The notes: generated by a model from the letters alone, not told the origin. A stretch of DNA of 64,000 nucleotides from Candidatus Lindowbacteria bacterium RIFCSPLOWO2_12_FULL_62_27 (GCA_001784175.1 MFPR01000012.1:18236-82235), one strand, 5' to 3'. Numbered from the stretch's first letter, positions 1-9,302 are shown. Translations and numbers: made by a program.

Positions 1-2862
1 GCCGCCGGCATAATTTCTAGAGGAATCGTGGCTGAAGACTTTGTAATAGTAGGTCGTGCCGTTAGTCAGATTTTGATTATCGGCGAGCGAAGAACTTGCG
101 CCGGCATACACAACGATCGAGCTTCCGATCGTATTGCCCGCCAGGTAGGACGTTCTATTTATGGGAGCGTCATTGACGGAACTGGTACTGCGTAAAATCA
201 CAACCCCTGAAAAATCGGATCCGGGATTTGTCCAGTTCAGGCTCAGCGTGCCGTCCCCGCCGGATGCAGCAAGACCGGTGACGTCGGCCGGCGGTGTTTG
301 ATCGAACGGCGTGGCCGACTGTGTAACTCCAGAAGAATAATTCCTGGTCGCATCGTAGCTGAACGCTTTATAATAGTAGGTTGTCCCATTCGTCAAACTC
401 GTGTGAGTAGTAGATATACCACTGGAACTGTAAAGGACAGTCCCATCTCCGAGTGGATTTCCTGCGGTATAGGATGTTGTTTGTGTCGGCACACCAGTCG
501 GATAACCCCCAGTGCGTTGCACAATCAACACGCCGGCAAAATCCGAAGCCGACGGATTCGACCACGTTAAATTATTCTGCCCATCTCCGGGGGCGGCGGA
601 AAATGCCGATATGTCTGCGGGCGCCGTGGCATCCACGCCGGCTGGCGTGGCGCTTGTCGAAACGCCTGTCGCATAATTTCTCGCTGAATCATAGCTGTAG
701 ATTCTGTAATAATAGGTGGTGCCGTTCGTTAAATATTGATCGGGAAAACTTGAGTTGCTCGTGCTGAGCGTAACCAAAATCACCTGTGCATTGCCGATGG
801 TATTACCGTACCAGTATGTCTGATTTGGTGTAGGATTGGTATTCGGGGCGCTCCCCGTGCTGCGAAGAATCAGCACCCCCGCGAAATCGGATGCCGGTTC
901 GGTCCAATATAGAGTAACTTGTTGATTGCCCGCCGAGGATGAAACCCCCGTCACAGATGCGGGAGCAGCTACATCCGGGGCGGTAGGCGTGGCACGCGTC
1001 CAAACGCTGCGTGTATAATTGCGCGCGGAGTCGTAACTAAAAGCCCGGTACACATATTCCACGCCAGTTGTGACATCGGCGTCGGTAATAGTCACGCTTC
1101 CGCTGGGGGATAAAGAGGCATTGTTATAAATAATTTTCCCTTCTCCGATAAATGAATTCGCAGTGTACGAACTTCCATTCGCCGGCTCGCTCAGCGTATT
1201 ACTGCTGGACGAGAGAAATCGCAGAATCAACACACCCGTAAAATCCGAGGTGGCCGGGTTTGTCCAACTCACGCGAACTTGATTGTTGAGATTATAGACA
1301 TCGGTCGCAAAACTTGAAACAGCATCCGGCGCCTGATTGTCGACTTTGAACTGCACGCTTTCGACCCACGAAGAGAAGACACCGGCCTCGTCCATCGCCC
1401 TCGCCCTGATCTTAACTGACAAATTGATCCCCGATATGACTTGGATGCTATCCCAAACTTTACTCTCATTTACTGAAGCGGACGGGGCTGGATATACAAA
1501 CCCCAAACTTATCCAGCCAGACCCCAAATTATACTGGAACTCAATCTGGGAAATTTTGACGATATTCTGATAACCGGTCGCTGTTGCGGATACGGTGATG
1601 TTTCCTCTATACCACTGTGTTGTCGAGTTGGGCGCCGTGATAGTCAAATTCGCTTTGACCGTGTTGATAAATTCATCCATGAACCCGGCGGAATAACTTA
1701 TCGCATCTGGCAGCAGGGTTTCTGTTGCCCAGTATTGAGCCAGAGATTTACCATTTGCAACTTTAGGTTTAGCATAATTAGTGATATGATTCTCAAAGTA
1801 GTAGTAACCATAACCATTACCCAAATCACTTTCGCGCCATAACGCGTCGTTCACCAGTGGCTTGTTAAATGATGGCACGGTGAGATCCTGAGGAAGAGGC
1901 GGTGGCGGGACATTTCCATTCGATAATCGGTTGTAGATATGCCAGTAGTTATTCGTAGCATGATCTATAAAATATACGGCAAACTGTTCATTGAGTGATC
2001 CGGATGAAACAACGATCTCGTCCCACTGGGAATTGTCGCTATAATTATTATCGTAGTTCGTGAGTTTACCATAGTAACTATTTGCATTATATCCGGTAGT
2101 TGCCATATTCCTGAGATAATCTTGAATCGAACCTGTCTTATAAACACCAAGACGAGTTGCAGACTTCGCGTAGGTGGCCAAGGCATTGTAATTGTTCGTA
2201 CACCACTGCTCGTAGCCATTCCCCGTGTGAGCCACATTCTCAACGCCGTGTTTATCGTCATGAACATGCGCCGGAACTGACATGTCTTGGATTAAGTGTA
2301 CAACATGCCCCAACGCAAAAAAGGCTTTATTGAAGTTTCTCTCTCTATAATACCGCAATGCATCTTGATAGTCGTATGAATTCGTGCTGTTCGCGGCTAC
2401 TATGCCGGACCATGTCAGTGCATCCACGTGAGTATTGGTTGTAAGAGCGTAGGCACCGCTTAAACGGGCACCATCGGTTGCACGATAAAAGTGATTATAA
2501 AATCGACCATTGTTATAATCATAGCTTCTATCTTCTCCCCATACACCATCAATAATGTCGTTCCCTGCGCCTGGATCATTATTTGATCTAGAACCATTAT
2601 CGAGGTGACTCCAGAGCGATTCATACGTGGAGTAATATTGCGATTGAGATTGGAGAAGCGCCAATGCCTCCCGCGTAATATGTTCATGGACATTCTCGGT
2701 GTATGCATATGATCGACGGACTGGGATCAGAACGAAATAAAGGATCGAAAAAAGAGACAGTGTCAGACAGAGCTTTATAGGTTTACGAATTCTCGGTGAA
2801 AAAGTCGATCCCTCTGGATGTGCGCCGGTGGCCGAATGACCGTTGGACAGGCGGCGGTTCAT
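1..2862 (-). CDS. Secreted zinc phospholipase C-like protein with fibronectin type III repeats (3' end beyond window)
   Basis: The minus strand is open from about 2940 to the window edge, so the C-terminus is missing. I take the ATG at 2862; no good ribosome site is seen, and an ATG at 2910 is also in frame. A basic stretch and a hydrophobic segment (residues 25-52) ending in SYA form a signal peptide. The next ~250 residues resemble the zinc-dependent phospholipase C / S1-P1 nuclease fold: HEHITREAL near residue 59, then LGHVVHLIQDMSVPAHVHDD with the His/Asp spacing of metal ligands. From about base 1340 downward there are at least four ~100-residue fibronectin-type units, recognised by repeated PADVTG, SDFAGVLILR, GTTYYYK and SYDSARNY. 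Likely an extracellular hydrolase with adhesive or spacer domains. The substrate is unknown. The enzymatic assignment rests on motifs only. Confidence 0.75.
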   Translation of the reverse strand, partial: MNRRLSNGHSATGAHPEGSTFSPRIRKPIKLCLTLSLFSILYFVLIPVRRSYAYTENVHEHITREALALLQSQSQYYSTYESLWSHLDNGSRSNNDPGAGNDIIDGVWGEDRSYDYNNGRFYNHFYRATDGARLSGAYALTTNTHVDALTWSGIVAANSTNSYDYQDALRYYRERNFNKAFFALGHVVHLIQDMSVPAHVHDDKHGVENVAHTGNGYEQWCTNNYNALATYAKSATRLGVYKTGSIQDYLRNMATTGYNANSYYGKLTNYDNNYSDNSQWDEIVVSSGSLNEQFAVYFIDHATNNYWHIYNRLSNGNVPPPPLPQDLTVPSFNKPLVNDALWRESDLGNGYGYYYFENHITNYAKPKVANGKSLAQYWATETLLPDAISYSAGFMDEFINTVKANLTITAPNSTTQWYRGNITVSATATGYQNIVKISQIEFQYNLGSGWISLGFVYPAPSASVNESKVWDSIQVISGINLSVKIRARAMDEAGVFSSWVESVQFKVDNQAPDAVSSFATDVYNLNNQVRVSWTNPATSDFTGVLILRFLSSSSNTLSEPANGSSYTANSFIGEGKIIYNNASLSPSGSVTITDADVTTGVEYVYRAFSYDSARNYTRSVWTRATPTAPDVAAPASVTGVSSSAGNQQVTLYWTEPASDFAGVLILRSTGSAPNTNPTPNQTYWYGNTIGNAQVILVTLSTSNSSFPDQYLTNGTTYYYRIYSYDSARNYATGVSTSATPAGVDATAPADISAFSAAPGDGQNNLTWSNPSASDFAGVLIVQRTGGYPTGVPTQTTSYTAGNPLGDGTVLYSSSGISTTHTSLTNGTTYYYKAFSYDATRNYSSGVTQSATPFDQTPPADVTGLAASGGDGTLSLNWTNPGSDFSGVVILRSTSSVNDAPINRTSYLAGNTIGSSIVVYAGASSSLADNQNLTNGTTYYYKVFSHDSSRNYAGG

Positions 2863-3114
2863 GTTGCTGGGAACAGACTGCGACAAACGTCGAATGTCCC
2901 GGCCATCCATAAAGAGGCCGTGCAACGCCGGGTCACCGGCGCGTCACTGGGGGTCACCGGGGTCAGGCGTAGGTTTATAGGTTTATACTCAGATCGACTT
3001 TGACTCAATTGAAGCCCCAAAGCTGACAGCGCCATCGGAGGGACGCCATTCCCGCACTACCCGTCAAGCAGTACGCGGCATCGCGCCGGGTACAACGCAC
3101 GCGGCGCGTGTTCC
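2863..3114. other. Intergenic region upstream of the phospholipase-like gene
   Basis: No gene is supported here. The stretch around 2930-3000 holds short repeats (GGTCACCG-type words and a doubled AGGTTTAT near 2971). It should contain the promoter of the minus-strand secreted-protein gene, but no clear -35/-10 pair was found. Confidence 0.4.
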
Positions 3115-3258
3115 ATGAGTCCCGGCGCGATTTCGGATACTTCGGGCATGAAAGCGAGAGTGAATGATGGTGAGAGGAAAGCGCTGGCTCTCATCCGGAA
3201 AATCCAGGCGATGTCGGACAAGTACGGGGGGCATCCCGATCGATACCGGTTGAGACAC
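3115..3258 (+). pseudogene. Truncated duplicate of the antitoxin-like gene at 3740
   Basis: This stretch repeats the start of the plus-strand small gene 600 bases downstream: both share the bases before the ATG and the peptide LIRKIQAMSDKYGG. Here the similarity stops abruptly after the run of G at about 3225-3231, and the rest is unrelated. It looks like a broken copy left by duplication of a toxin-antitoxin locus. No toxin remnant follows it. Confidence 0.5.
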
Positions 3259-3739
3259 CCCGCCATCCGCCGCACGGCTGTCATTCCGACGCCATGGACG
3301 GCATTATACCCGGAGCGATACGAGTCGTGCCGAATTCCGGAGGGTATGCCGGCATCCGCCATCATTTCATCGGTCGAATCCATCCTTCGCCTCCGCATCC
3401 CAAGAAATATCTCATCATAAAGCCGGATCGAACCGCCGGAGGCCAAGCCGGCGTCGGGGGAGGCTGTTCACATTACTACTTATAGTATAGAGAAAAATTA
3501 TGCTTCTTATAGTATTACCATGTCAAGAACCCGGCCGAAAATAACGTGGGAAAGCACAGTCACATCGTGATACAGCCCGCGGGCATGGTAACAGGCCCCC
3601 CCCCATTTTGACATTGTCCGATACCAGGCTGGAGAGGCGATTCGGGCACGTTTACGGGAAAACGGCGCCATGCATTGAGACCCTGAAACATCACCGCCGG
3701 TTCCTTGACTCGTCCGGCGGGATTTCGGATACTTCGGGC

Positions 3740-3922
3740 ATGAAAACGAAAAGCAAGAACGCCGCGCGCGGCCGAAGAGCCATGGCGCTGATCCGGAAAA
3801 TCCAGGCGATGTCGGACAAGTACGGGGGGCCGACGAAAGGCAAGACGGAGGAGGAAATCCTTCGCGCGATGAAGAAAACCCGCGAAGAACTCTGGGACAA
3901 ATATCTTGCATCTCGTCCTTGA
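3740..3922 (+). CDS. Small VapB-like antitoxin candidate
   Basis: Sixty codons from the ATG at 3740, or 47 from the ATG at 3781. The protein is highly charged, with a helical C-terminal half (KTEEEILRAMKK, TREELWDKYLASRP) typical of small type II antitoxins that wrap around a PIN-domain toxin. Its stop codon overlaps the start of a PIN-domain remnant (TTG at 3906), the usual antitoxin-toxin coupling. A truncated copy lies at 3115-3258. No strong ribosome site is visible. Since its toxin is destroyed, this gene is probably a relic. The family name is not certain. Confidence 0.45.
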   Translation: MKTKSKNAARGRRAMALIRKIQAMSDKYGGPTKGKTEEEILRAMKKTREELWDKYLASRP

Positions 3923-4008
3923 TGCCAACGAGTTTATCTTCGCCTTAGGCAATTTTAGAAAACCTTCCTGTCTGCACGGCGGAGGAGTTTCTCGCGAAAT
4001 ACTCGTAA
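3903..4008 (+). pseudogene. PIN-domain (VapC-like) toxin remnant with internal deletion
   Basis: The reading frame begins LHLVLDANEFIFALGNF, matching the first strand of PIN-domain ribonucleases with the first catalytic Asp. After about 18 residues the frame shifts, and the next frame gives CTAEEFLAKYS and a stop, which resembles the end of a PIN domain. The ~100 residues between, including the other acidic residues, are gone. It overlaps the antitoxin-like gene by 17 bases. Inactive as a toxin. Confidence 0.55.
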
Positions 4009-4162
4009 GTTGCCCGCCGCCGGATCCGGTGTCAGGAGGGCGCCGTATAATATGGAGAGGACGACCAGAATCCGTTTCAGGAGCGGGGAGAGAGACAGCC
4101 AAGAAGGGACGGCGGCGGACCGACAAAGTCAGGGGGGATGACGGGGGGTCTCCATCCGCCGT
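4009..4162. other. Intergenic region downstream of the nitrite operon
   Basis: No gene, clear terminator or named repeat was recognised between the toxin remnant and the end of the P-II gene. Confidence 0.4.
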
Positions 4163-4483
4163 TCACCCCGCGTCCGCGGCCCCCGTTCGGATCGTTTCGC
4201 TTTCCGTCAGCGGCGAGACGAAGATTTTCCCGTCGCCCGGGTTGCCGGTGCGGGCGGCGATTTTGATGGAGTCGATGGCGAGGTCCACGGCGCTGTCCTT
4301 GACGACGGCCAGGATGAGAACCTTGGGGAGTTCCTCGTAGCGGACGGTGCCGGCGACGAGGCCCTTCTGGCGGCCGCGGCCGAAGACGTCGATTTTCGTG
4401 TAGGCGTTCACCCCGCTTTTGGCGAGATGGTCGATCACGTCCTTTTCCTTTTCCCTGCGAACGATTGCTTGAATCATTTTCAT
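4163..4483 (-). CDS. NifI1-like P-II nitrogen regulatory protein (third P-II domain of the operon)
   Basis: 106 residues starting MKMIQAIVRREKE. It has the P-II fold signature: GRGRQKG before the T-loop, YEELPK after it, and the ATP-binding B-loop TGNPGDGKIFVSP. The T-loop resembles the NifI1 group rather than GlnB/GlnK, with no canonical uridylylated Tyr motif. Such proteins sense ATP/ADP and 2-oxoglutarate and bind a target enzyme or transporter. It is the last gene of the nitrite operon and overlaps the nirB stop by 4 bases. Regulation of nitrite reductase or NarK is the likely role; no nif genes are present in this window. Confidence 0.85.
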   Translation of the reverse strand: MKMIQAIVRREKEKDVIDHLAKSGVNAYTKIDVFGRGRQKGLVAGTVRYEELPKVLILAVVKDSAVDLAIDSIKIAARTGNPGDGKIFVSPLTESETIRTGAADAG

Positions 4484-7400
4484 GATGCCTCCACCACCTC
4501 CGGGACCAAGCCCACGCGTTTTTCGGATTTGGGCATTTTGTCGATCAGCCGCTGCTCGATCATTTTTTCGACCGCCGCGAATCCCAGGCGGCCGATGGTG
4601 TCGCGCACGGTTTCGCCCGACGTGCGATTGAGGAGGATCACGTCGAGAAGCGAGTCGAGGGTCGGCACGACCATGTCCTCCGTGACTTTGCGCGCCACCG
4701 GCTGGGCGAGCTCCACTTTCGCGTCGCCCTGCCCCCCCTGGCCGATCCGGCCGCAGGCGACCATCGTATAGGAATAGCGTTTCTCCTCGCCCACGGCCGA
4801 CATGGACCCGACAAGCCCGATGTCCGCGAGCTGCTGTTTGGTGCAACTGTTCGGACATCCCGAGATGCTGATGAGGAGTCCCTCGAGGAGCGCAGCCTTG
4901 GCGGGGTCGATGGGACTGAATTTTTTGATAATGTCGCGTGCGGCGCCCTGGGAATTGGTCACGGCGAGGACGCAGAACTCGGTGCCGACGCAGGCGGTGA
5001 CGCGCAGATTCTTGGATCTGTCTTTGAGCTTGAGCCTCGCGCGTTTCAGGTGCTCGATCAAGAGCGGGAGTTTTGCGGCCCGGACATAGTGAAATTCGAT
5101 GTCCTGGTCCTTCGTGAAACACGCCTCGCCGTTTCCATATCGCCGGCAAATTTCGGCGGCCTCCCGGATCTGCCAGCCCTCGATTTCGCCGAGCGTGACG
5201 TCGAGTTCGACGCGGACGTATCCCGGCTCGGATTGGGGATGGCAACCGGGGGGAAAGGACTGGGACCCCCTCACCCTGACCCTCTCCCCCATTCGGGGGA
5301 GAGGGGAAAAAGCGTACAAGATTCGTTCGAAGAAAGAAGGCAGCGCAGGCTTTTTCGGAGTGATCGCCAGCGGGATCTGAAAAGCGCGGTTTTCGGGCAT
5401 GGCCTTTTTTTCGGCGAAGACTTTTTCGAACTCCGCCGTGAATTTTTCGCGGCCCCAATCCTCGATCAGATGTTTGAGCCTTGATTTTTCCTTTGTGCGG
5501 ATGCCGTGTTTCATGTGGATTTCGAAAATCGTCTGGCAGACAGCGAGAACCTCCGACGGGGTCACAAAGTCGCGGATTTTGAATCCGAGCATTGCGCGCT
5601 TGCCCAGACTGCCGCCGACCCAGGCTTCGAAACCGGGTTCAGCCTCCTTACGCACCGGCACGAACGCGATGTCGTTGATCTGCGCTTCGCCGCCGCAGTC
5701 AGGACCGCCGGCGAAATAGATGTTGAGGCGGTTGGGCATTTTGGAATTGATGTAGTCCGAGCGCTGGACAAAATGGTCGGAGATCGCCTTGGCCCAGGCA
5801 TGCGCGTCGACCTTCGCGCACGGGCAGATGTGCGAATGCGGGCAGGCGGCGACATTGCGCATGGTGTGGCCGCAACTGGACCGGGTCGTGATCCCGACCC
5901 GTTCGAGCCGGTCCCAGATGGCGGGGACTTCGTCGACTTTGACCCAGTGAAGCTCGATGTCCTGCCGCGTGGTCAGGTGTCCCCAGCCGCGACCATGGAG
6001 ATCGGCGACTTCGGCCAGCGCCATGAGCTGCTTGGCGGTGACTTTGCCGCCGGGGATGCGGATCCGCATCATGAAAAAGCCGGCGTGCTTCTGGCTGCAG
6101 ACGCCGTATGTTTTCAGGCGGTAATAATCGTCTTCCGACAGCGCGAACGCGCCCTGTTGGCGGATTTTTTCCCAGTCGAGCGACAGCCCCTCCTGCTTGA
6201 TTTTTTCGACCGGAAGGACCCGCGGATATTCGCGCGGAACGTCAAATCGCTGAGGCGCGGGCGGCGCCGGCCTGCCGCCGAGCGTTTCTTTGATTATCGT
6301 GTCGACAAGCGACGCGCAGGACCCGCATCCTGTCGATGCTTTGGTGCAGCGCGCCACGTCCGCCACCGTCTTGCAGTCCTTCTCGCGGATCGCCTTGACG
6401 ATGGTTCCCTTGGACACGGAATTGCAGTTGCAGACCTGGTCGGTGTCGGCCATCGCCGTCCCGCTGATCACGATGCGATCCTTGGCCGCGACCTGTTCGT
6501 TGACCATCGACTGAATCTCGGCCATGCGGTCGGTGACCTCGCGGCCGGATTTGATGAGATTGAACAATTCCTGTCCGTTCTTCTTGGTGCCCAGGAGGAT
6601 CATGCCGACCAGCCGGCCGCGCTGAAGAACGACTTTTTTATAGACGCCCTTGGTGGAATCGATGAAGACGAGTTTCTCGTATCCCGGGCCGCCCAGAAAT
6701 TGCCCGGCCGACATGAGTTCCACGCCGGCCACTTTCAGCACCGTCGCGCACACCGAGCCTTCATACCGCAGCGCGCCGGGGCCGACCATCGCGTCGGCCG
6801 CGACCCGGACCTGCTCACGGATCGGATCGATGAAGCCGTACACTTTTCCGCGATGCTCGACGACGTCACCGACCGCAAAGATGTCAGGGTGCGAGGTCTG
6901 CAGGCGGTCGTTAACGATCAGACCGCGGTGGGCGGCCAGGCCGGCCGCGCGGGCCAGCTCCAGATTGGGCCGGACACCGGTGCAGACGAGGACGAGATCC
7001 GCCGGCATGTCCTCTCCGGACTTGAGGCGGATGCCTTCGACTTTTCCGTTCCCCAGAATTTCGGTTGCCGTGGTGTTTAGAAGGAATTCGATTCCCATGC
7101 GCTCCATTTCGCGTTTCAGAAGCGCCGCGCCGAGATCGTCGAGCTGCAGTTCCATCAGGCGGTCCATCAGATGGACGACCGTGACCGACAATCCGTGATT
7201 GATCAGGCCACGCGCCGCTTCAAGGCCCAGGAGGCCGCCGCCGATGACCACGGCACGGCGAGATTTTTGTGCCAGATCCAGAATGCGCTCGCAGTCTTCG
7301 AGCGTCCGAAAACACAGGACGCCCGCCTTGTCCGCCCCCTGCATCGGCGGGATGAAGGGACTGCCGCCGACCGCGATGAGGAGCCGGTCGAACGGCGTGA

Positions 7401-7704
7401 CAGCGCCCGACGCGTCCGTGACGGTTTTGCCCTCCGGATCGATCGACGCCACGCGCGCGCCGGCGCGCAGGTCAATCCGGTTTTGTTCGTACCATTCCCT
7501 CGGATTGAGGACGATGTCCTTCGCTGCGCGTTTGCCGGCGACGACGTCGGACAGAAGAATCCGGTTGTAATTGACATGCGGCTCGTCCCCGAAGATCGTC
7601 ACGGCGACGGTGGGATCGAGTTTCAGGACTTCCTCCACGGCGGCCACGCCGGCCATGCCGTTGCCGATCACAACCAGGCGTTTCGGCTTCGGATCAGAAC
7701 TCAT
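4480..7704 (-). CDS. nirB: NAD(P)H-dependent assimilatory nitrite reductase, large fused form
   Basis: 1074 residues from the ATG at 7704, which overlaps narK by 11 bases. Domain order: FAD/NAD(P)-binding oxidoreductase (GNGMAG near residue 14, second dinucleotide motif GGGLLG), BFD-type [2Fe-2S] domain (VCNCN near 424, later CGSC), then two ferredoxin-like sulfite/nitrite reductase halves. The siroheme/4Fe-4S ligands lie in the second half: ACVGTEFC near 901 and SGCPNSC near 948. It reduces nitrite to ammonium in the cytoplasm. Ordinary NirB proteins are about 830-850 residues; this one carries two full reductase halves and has no NirD partner here. Residues about 798-813 come from a palindromic repeat inserted in frame between the halves. 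Confidence 0.92.
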   Translation of the reverse strand: MSSDPKPKRLVVIGNGMAGVAAVEEVLKLDPTVAVTIFGDEPHVNYNRILLSDVVAGKRAAKDIVLNPREWYEQNRIDLRAGARVASIDPEGKTVTDASGAVTPFDRLLIAVGGSPFIPPMQGADKAGVLCFRTLEDCERILDLAQKSRRAVVIGGGLLGLEAARGLINHGLSVTVVHLMDRLMELQLDDLGAALLKREMERMGIEFLLNTTATEILGNGKVEGIRLKSGEDMPADLVLVCTGVRPNLELARAAGLAAHRGLIVNDRLQTSHPDIFAVGDVVEHRGKVYGFIDPIREQVRVAADAMVGPGALRYEGSVCATVLKVAGVELMSAGQFLGGPGYEKLVFIDSTKGVYKKVVLQRGRLVGMILLGTKKNGQELFNLIKSGREVTDRMAEIQSMVNEQVAAKDRIVISGTAMADTDQVCNCNSVSKGTIVKAIREKDCKTVADVARCTKASTGCGSCASLVDTIIKETLGGRPAPPAPQRFDVPREYPRVLPVEKIKQEGLSLDWEKIRQQGAFALSEDDYYRLKTYGVCSQKHAGFFMMRIRIPGGKVTAKQLMALAEVADLHGRGWGHLTTRQDIELHWVKVDEVPAIWDRLERVGITTRSSCGHTMRNVAACPHSHICPCAKVDAHAWAKAISDHFVQRSDYINSKMPNRLNIYFAGGPDCGGEAQINDIAFVPVRKEAEPGFEAWVGGSLGKRAMLGFKIRDFVTPSEVLAVCQTIFEIHMKHGIRTKEKSRLKHLIEDWGREKFTAEFEKVFAEKKAMPENRAFQIPLAITPKKPALPSFFERILYAFSPLPRMGERVRVRGSQSFPPGCHPQSEPGYVRVELDVTLGEIEGWQIREAAEICRRYGNGEACFTKDQDIEFHYVRAAKLPLLIEHLKRARLKLKDRSKNLRVTACVGTEFCVLAVTNSQGAARDIIKKFSPIDPAKAALLEGLLISISGCPNSCTKQQLADIGLVGSMSAVGEEKRYSYTMVACGRIGQGGQGDAKVELAQPVARKVTEDMVVPTLDSLLDVILLNRTSGETVRDTIGRLGFAAVEKMIEQRLIDKMPKSEKRVGLVPEVVEAS
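5265..5310. repeat. Family-1 palindromic repeat inside nirB
   Basis: A CCTCACC-type arm followed by a hairpin with stem CCTCTCCCCC / GGGGGAGAGG. It is translated in frame within NirB as roughly FSPLPRMGERVRVRG. Other copies of the family are at 16471, 32741, 32810, 36585, 39677 and 63951. Confidence 0.8.
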
Positions 7705-8986
7705 GATAGGCCACCTGCATCTGCACCCGGCCGCCAAACGGCCAGAGGTCCGGCGCCACGCGGACCTTCGCCCGCCCGCCGTCGTCGACCCATGTCCGGG
7801 TCCAGTCCGACTGCGCCCGGCGAAACACGTAGAGCGCGATCGTCGCCATCGCCATGAAGGCGATGAAACCCCAAGCGAAGGAATCGCTGTATTGTTTGGA
7901 CAGCCCCATGGCGTTCGGGACGAGCCCGCCGCCCAGGCCCCCGATTTCGCCGATCATGCTGCCGGCCACGGCCGTCGTGACGGGCCAGCGAAGCGGCACG
8001 AGTTGAAAGAGCGCGCCGTTGCCCGCGCCGAAGGCGGCGAAGCAGACCATGAAGAGGGCCGTCGTCGCCACAAGGCCAAGATCGAAACTGGCCGTGAACA
8101 TGCAGGCGATGATGACGCAGAACATCAGCGTCAGCGTGTTGATCCCGCCCCATCGGTCGCTCAGCCACCCGCCGAAAACGCGGATGCAACTGCCCATGAG
8201 CGCGGCCAGCATGGTGAGCTGTCCGGCCTCGACTTTCGACACGCCGAACTGGTCGTGGTAATAGGTCGGAAGAAAATTGGAAAGCCCGATGAATCCCCCG
8301 AAGGTGACGATGTACATCAGATTGAATACCCAGCCGTCCTTTTCCCACAAACACTCGAGGTGCTTCATCAACGACAAATGCTCGGTGTCCGGCGGTTCCT
8401 TGGCGAAGACGATCATGACGACGATGGGAAGCAGCATGAAGAGGGCGCCGAAGCCGTAGACAGCGCTCCAACCGTACTGCGCCGCCAGCGGCGGCGCGCA
8501 GAGGACCGCGAGAACGGTGCCGCTGTTGCCGGCGCCGGCGATGCCCATGGCCAGGCCCTTGTGCCGGGCCGGAAACCAGCCGGAGCCCAGCGACAGCGCC
8601 ACGCCGAAACTCGCGCCGGCGATTCCGAGGAGCACGCCCATCCGGATGACTTCGGAGAACGTGTCGACCATGAAATAGCCGTAGAGCAGCGCGAAGAAAA
8701 TGACGCTCATTTCCAGGAGCGCCGCGTTTTTCCGGCCGATGTACTGGGCCAGAATGCCGAGCGGAAACCGCATGAGCGCGCCGGACAGAATGGGAATGGA
8801 GATCATGAACCCCTTTTGCGCGGGCGACAAATGAAAGGTTTCGCTGATGAAGGGCGCCATCGCGCCGTTCAGGACCCAGATGGCGAAACAGAAATCGAAA
8901 TACAGAAACGACGACCACAACGTCGGCGCATGGCCGGAGTTGAGGAACGCCCGGAAGTTGGTCGCGGACCTCTGAAGGAATCTCAT
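7694..8986 (-). CDS. narK: Nitrate/nitrite transporter, major facilitator superfamily
   Basis: 430 residues from the ATG at 8986, one base after the stop of the upstream P-II gene. The sequence is hydrophobic with about 12 predicted membrane segments. NarK/NasA-type landmarks include an Arg in the early helices (LMRFPLG), repeated Gly-rich helices (GIAGASFGVALSLGSGW, GIAGAGNSGT) and a second nitrate-signature-like segment (GEIGGLGGG). It imports nitrate or exchanges nitrate and nitrite across the inner membrane. It sits between a NifI1-like P-II and nirB. Assimilation rather than respiration is suggested by the company of nirB and P-II, and by the lack of narGHI. Confidence 0.9.
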   Translation of the reverse strand: MRFLQRSATNFRAFLNSGHAPTLWSSFLYFDFCFAIWVLNGAMAPFISETFHLSPAQKGFMISIPILSGALMRFPLGILAQYIGRKNAALLEMSVIFFALLYGYFMVDTFSEVIRMGVLLGIAGASFGVALSLGSGWFPARHKGLAMGIAGAGNSGTVLAVLCAPPLAAQYGWSAVYGFGALFMLLPIVVMIVFAKEPPDTEHLSLMKHLECLWEKDGWVFNLMYIVTFGGFIGLSNFLPTYYHDQFGVSKVEAGQLTMLAALMGSCIRVFGGWLSDRWGGINTLTLMFCVIIACMFTASFDLGLVATTALFMVCFAAFGAGNGALFQLVPLRWPVTTAVAGSMIGEIGGLGGGLVPNAMGLSKQYSDSFAWGFIAFMAMATIALYVFRRAQSDWTRTWVDDGGRAKVRVAPDLWPFGGRVQMQVAYHEF

Positions 8987-8987
8987 C

Positions 8988-9302
8988 TCAGGATTTCCCC
9001 CCGGTCCGGACGGTGTATGCCTCCCGCACGCTCTGGACAAAGACCTTGCCGTCGCCCGGCCGGCCCGTCCGGGCCTCCTCTTCGATCGCGCGCTTCGCGC
9101 GAGGGAAATCCTCGTCGGACACGGCCAGGAACAGCATGAGCTTGGACAGCTCATCGTAGTTGACCGAGCCGACCTGCACGCCGCGCTCCACGCCGTGGCC
9201 GAGCACCGGCAGCTTGGTCATGGCAAAAATTCCCTCCTTTTCGAGGCGGCCGATCACCTCGGCCTCCTTTTCCGGACGGATCACGGCTCTGATCAGTTTC
9301 AT
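8988..9302 (-). CDS. NifI1-like P-II nitrogen regulatory protein
   Basis: 104 residues starting MKLIRAVIRPEKEAEV. It carries GHGVERG and YDELSK flanking the T-loop, and TGRPGDGKVFV as the nucleotide-binding B-loop. It overlaps the end of the molybdopterin-NifI2 fusion gene by 4 bases and is followed one base later by narK. In methanogens and some bacteria NifI1 and NifI2 form a hetero-oligomer that controls nitrogenase by 2-oxoglutarate. Here an equivalent pair sits in a nitrate/nitrite operon, so its target is more likely NarK, NirB or the fused molybdoenzyme. Confidence 0.85.
   Translation of the reverse strand: MKLIRAVIRPEKEAEVIGRLEKEGIFAMTKLPVLGHGVERGVQVGSVNYDELSKLMLFLAVSDEDFPRAKRAIEEEARTGRPGDGKVFVQSVREAYTVRTGGKS

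Noticed and set aside
4163-9302. Nitrogen-fixation island suggested by NifI-like P-II genes
   Set aside because: No nitrogenase or cofactor genes are present; the neighbours are narK and nirB.
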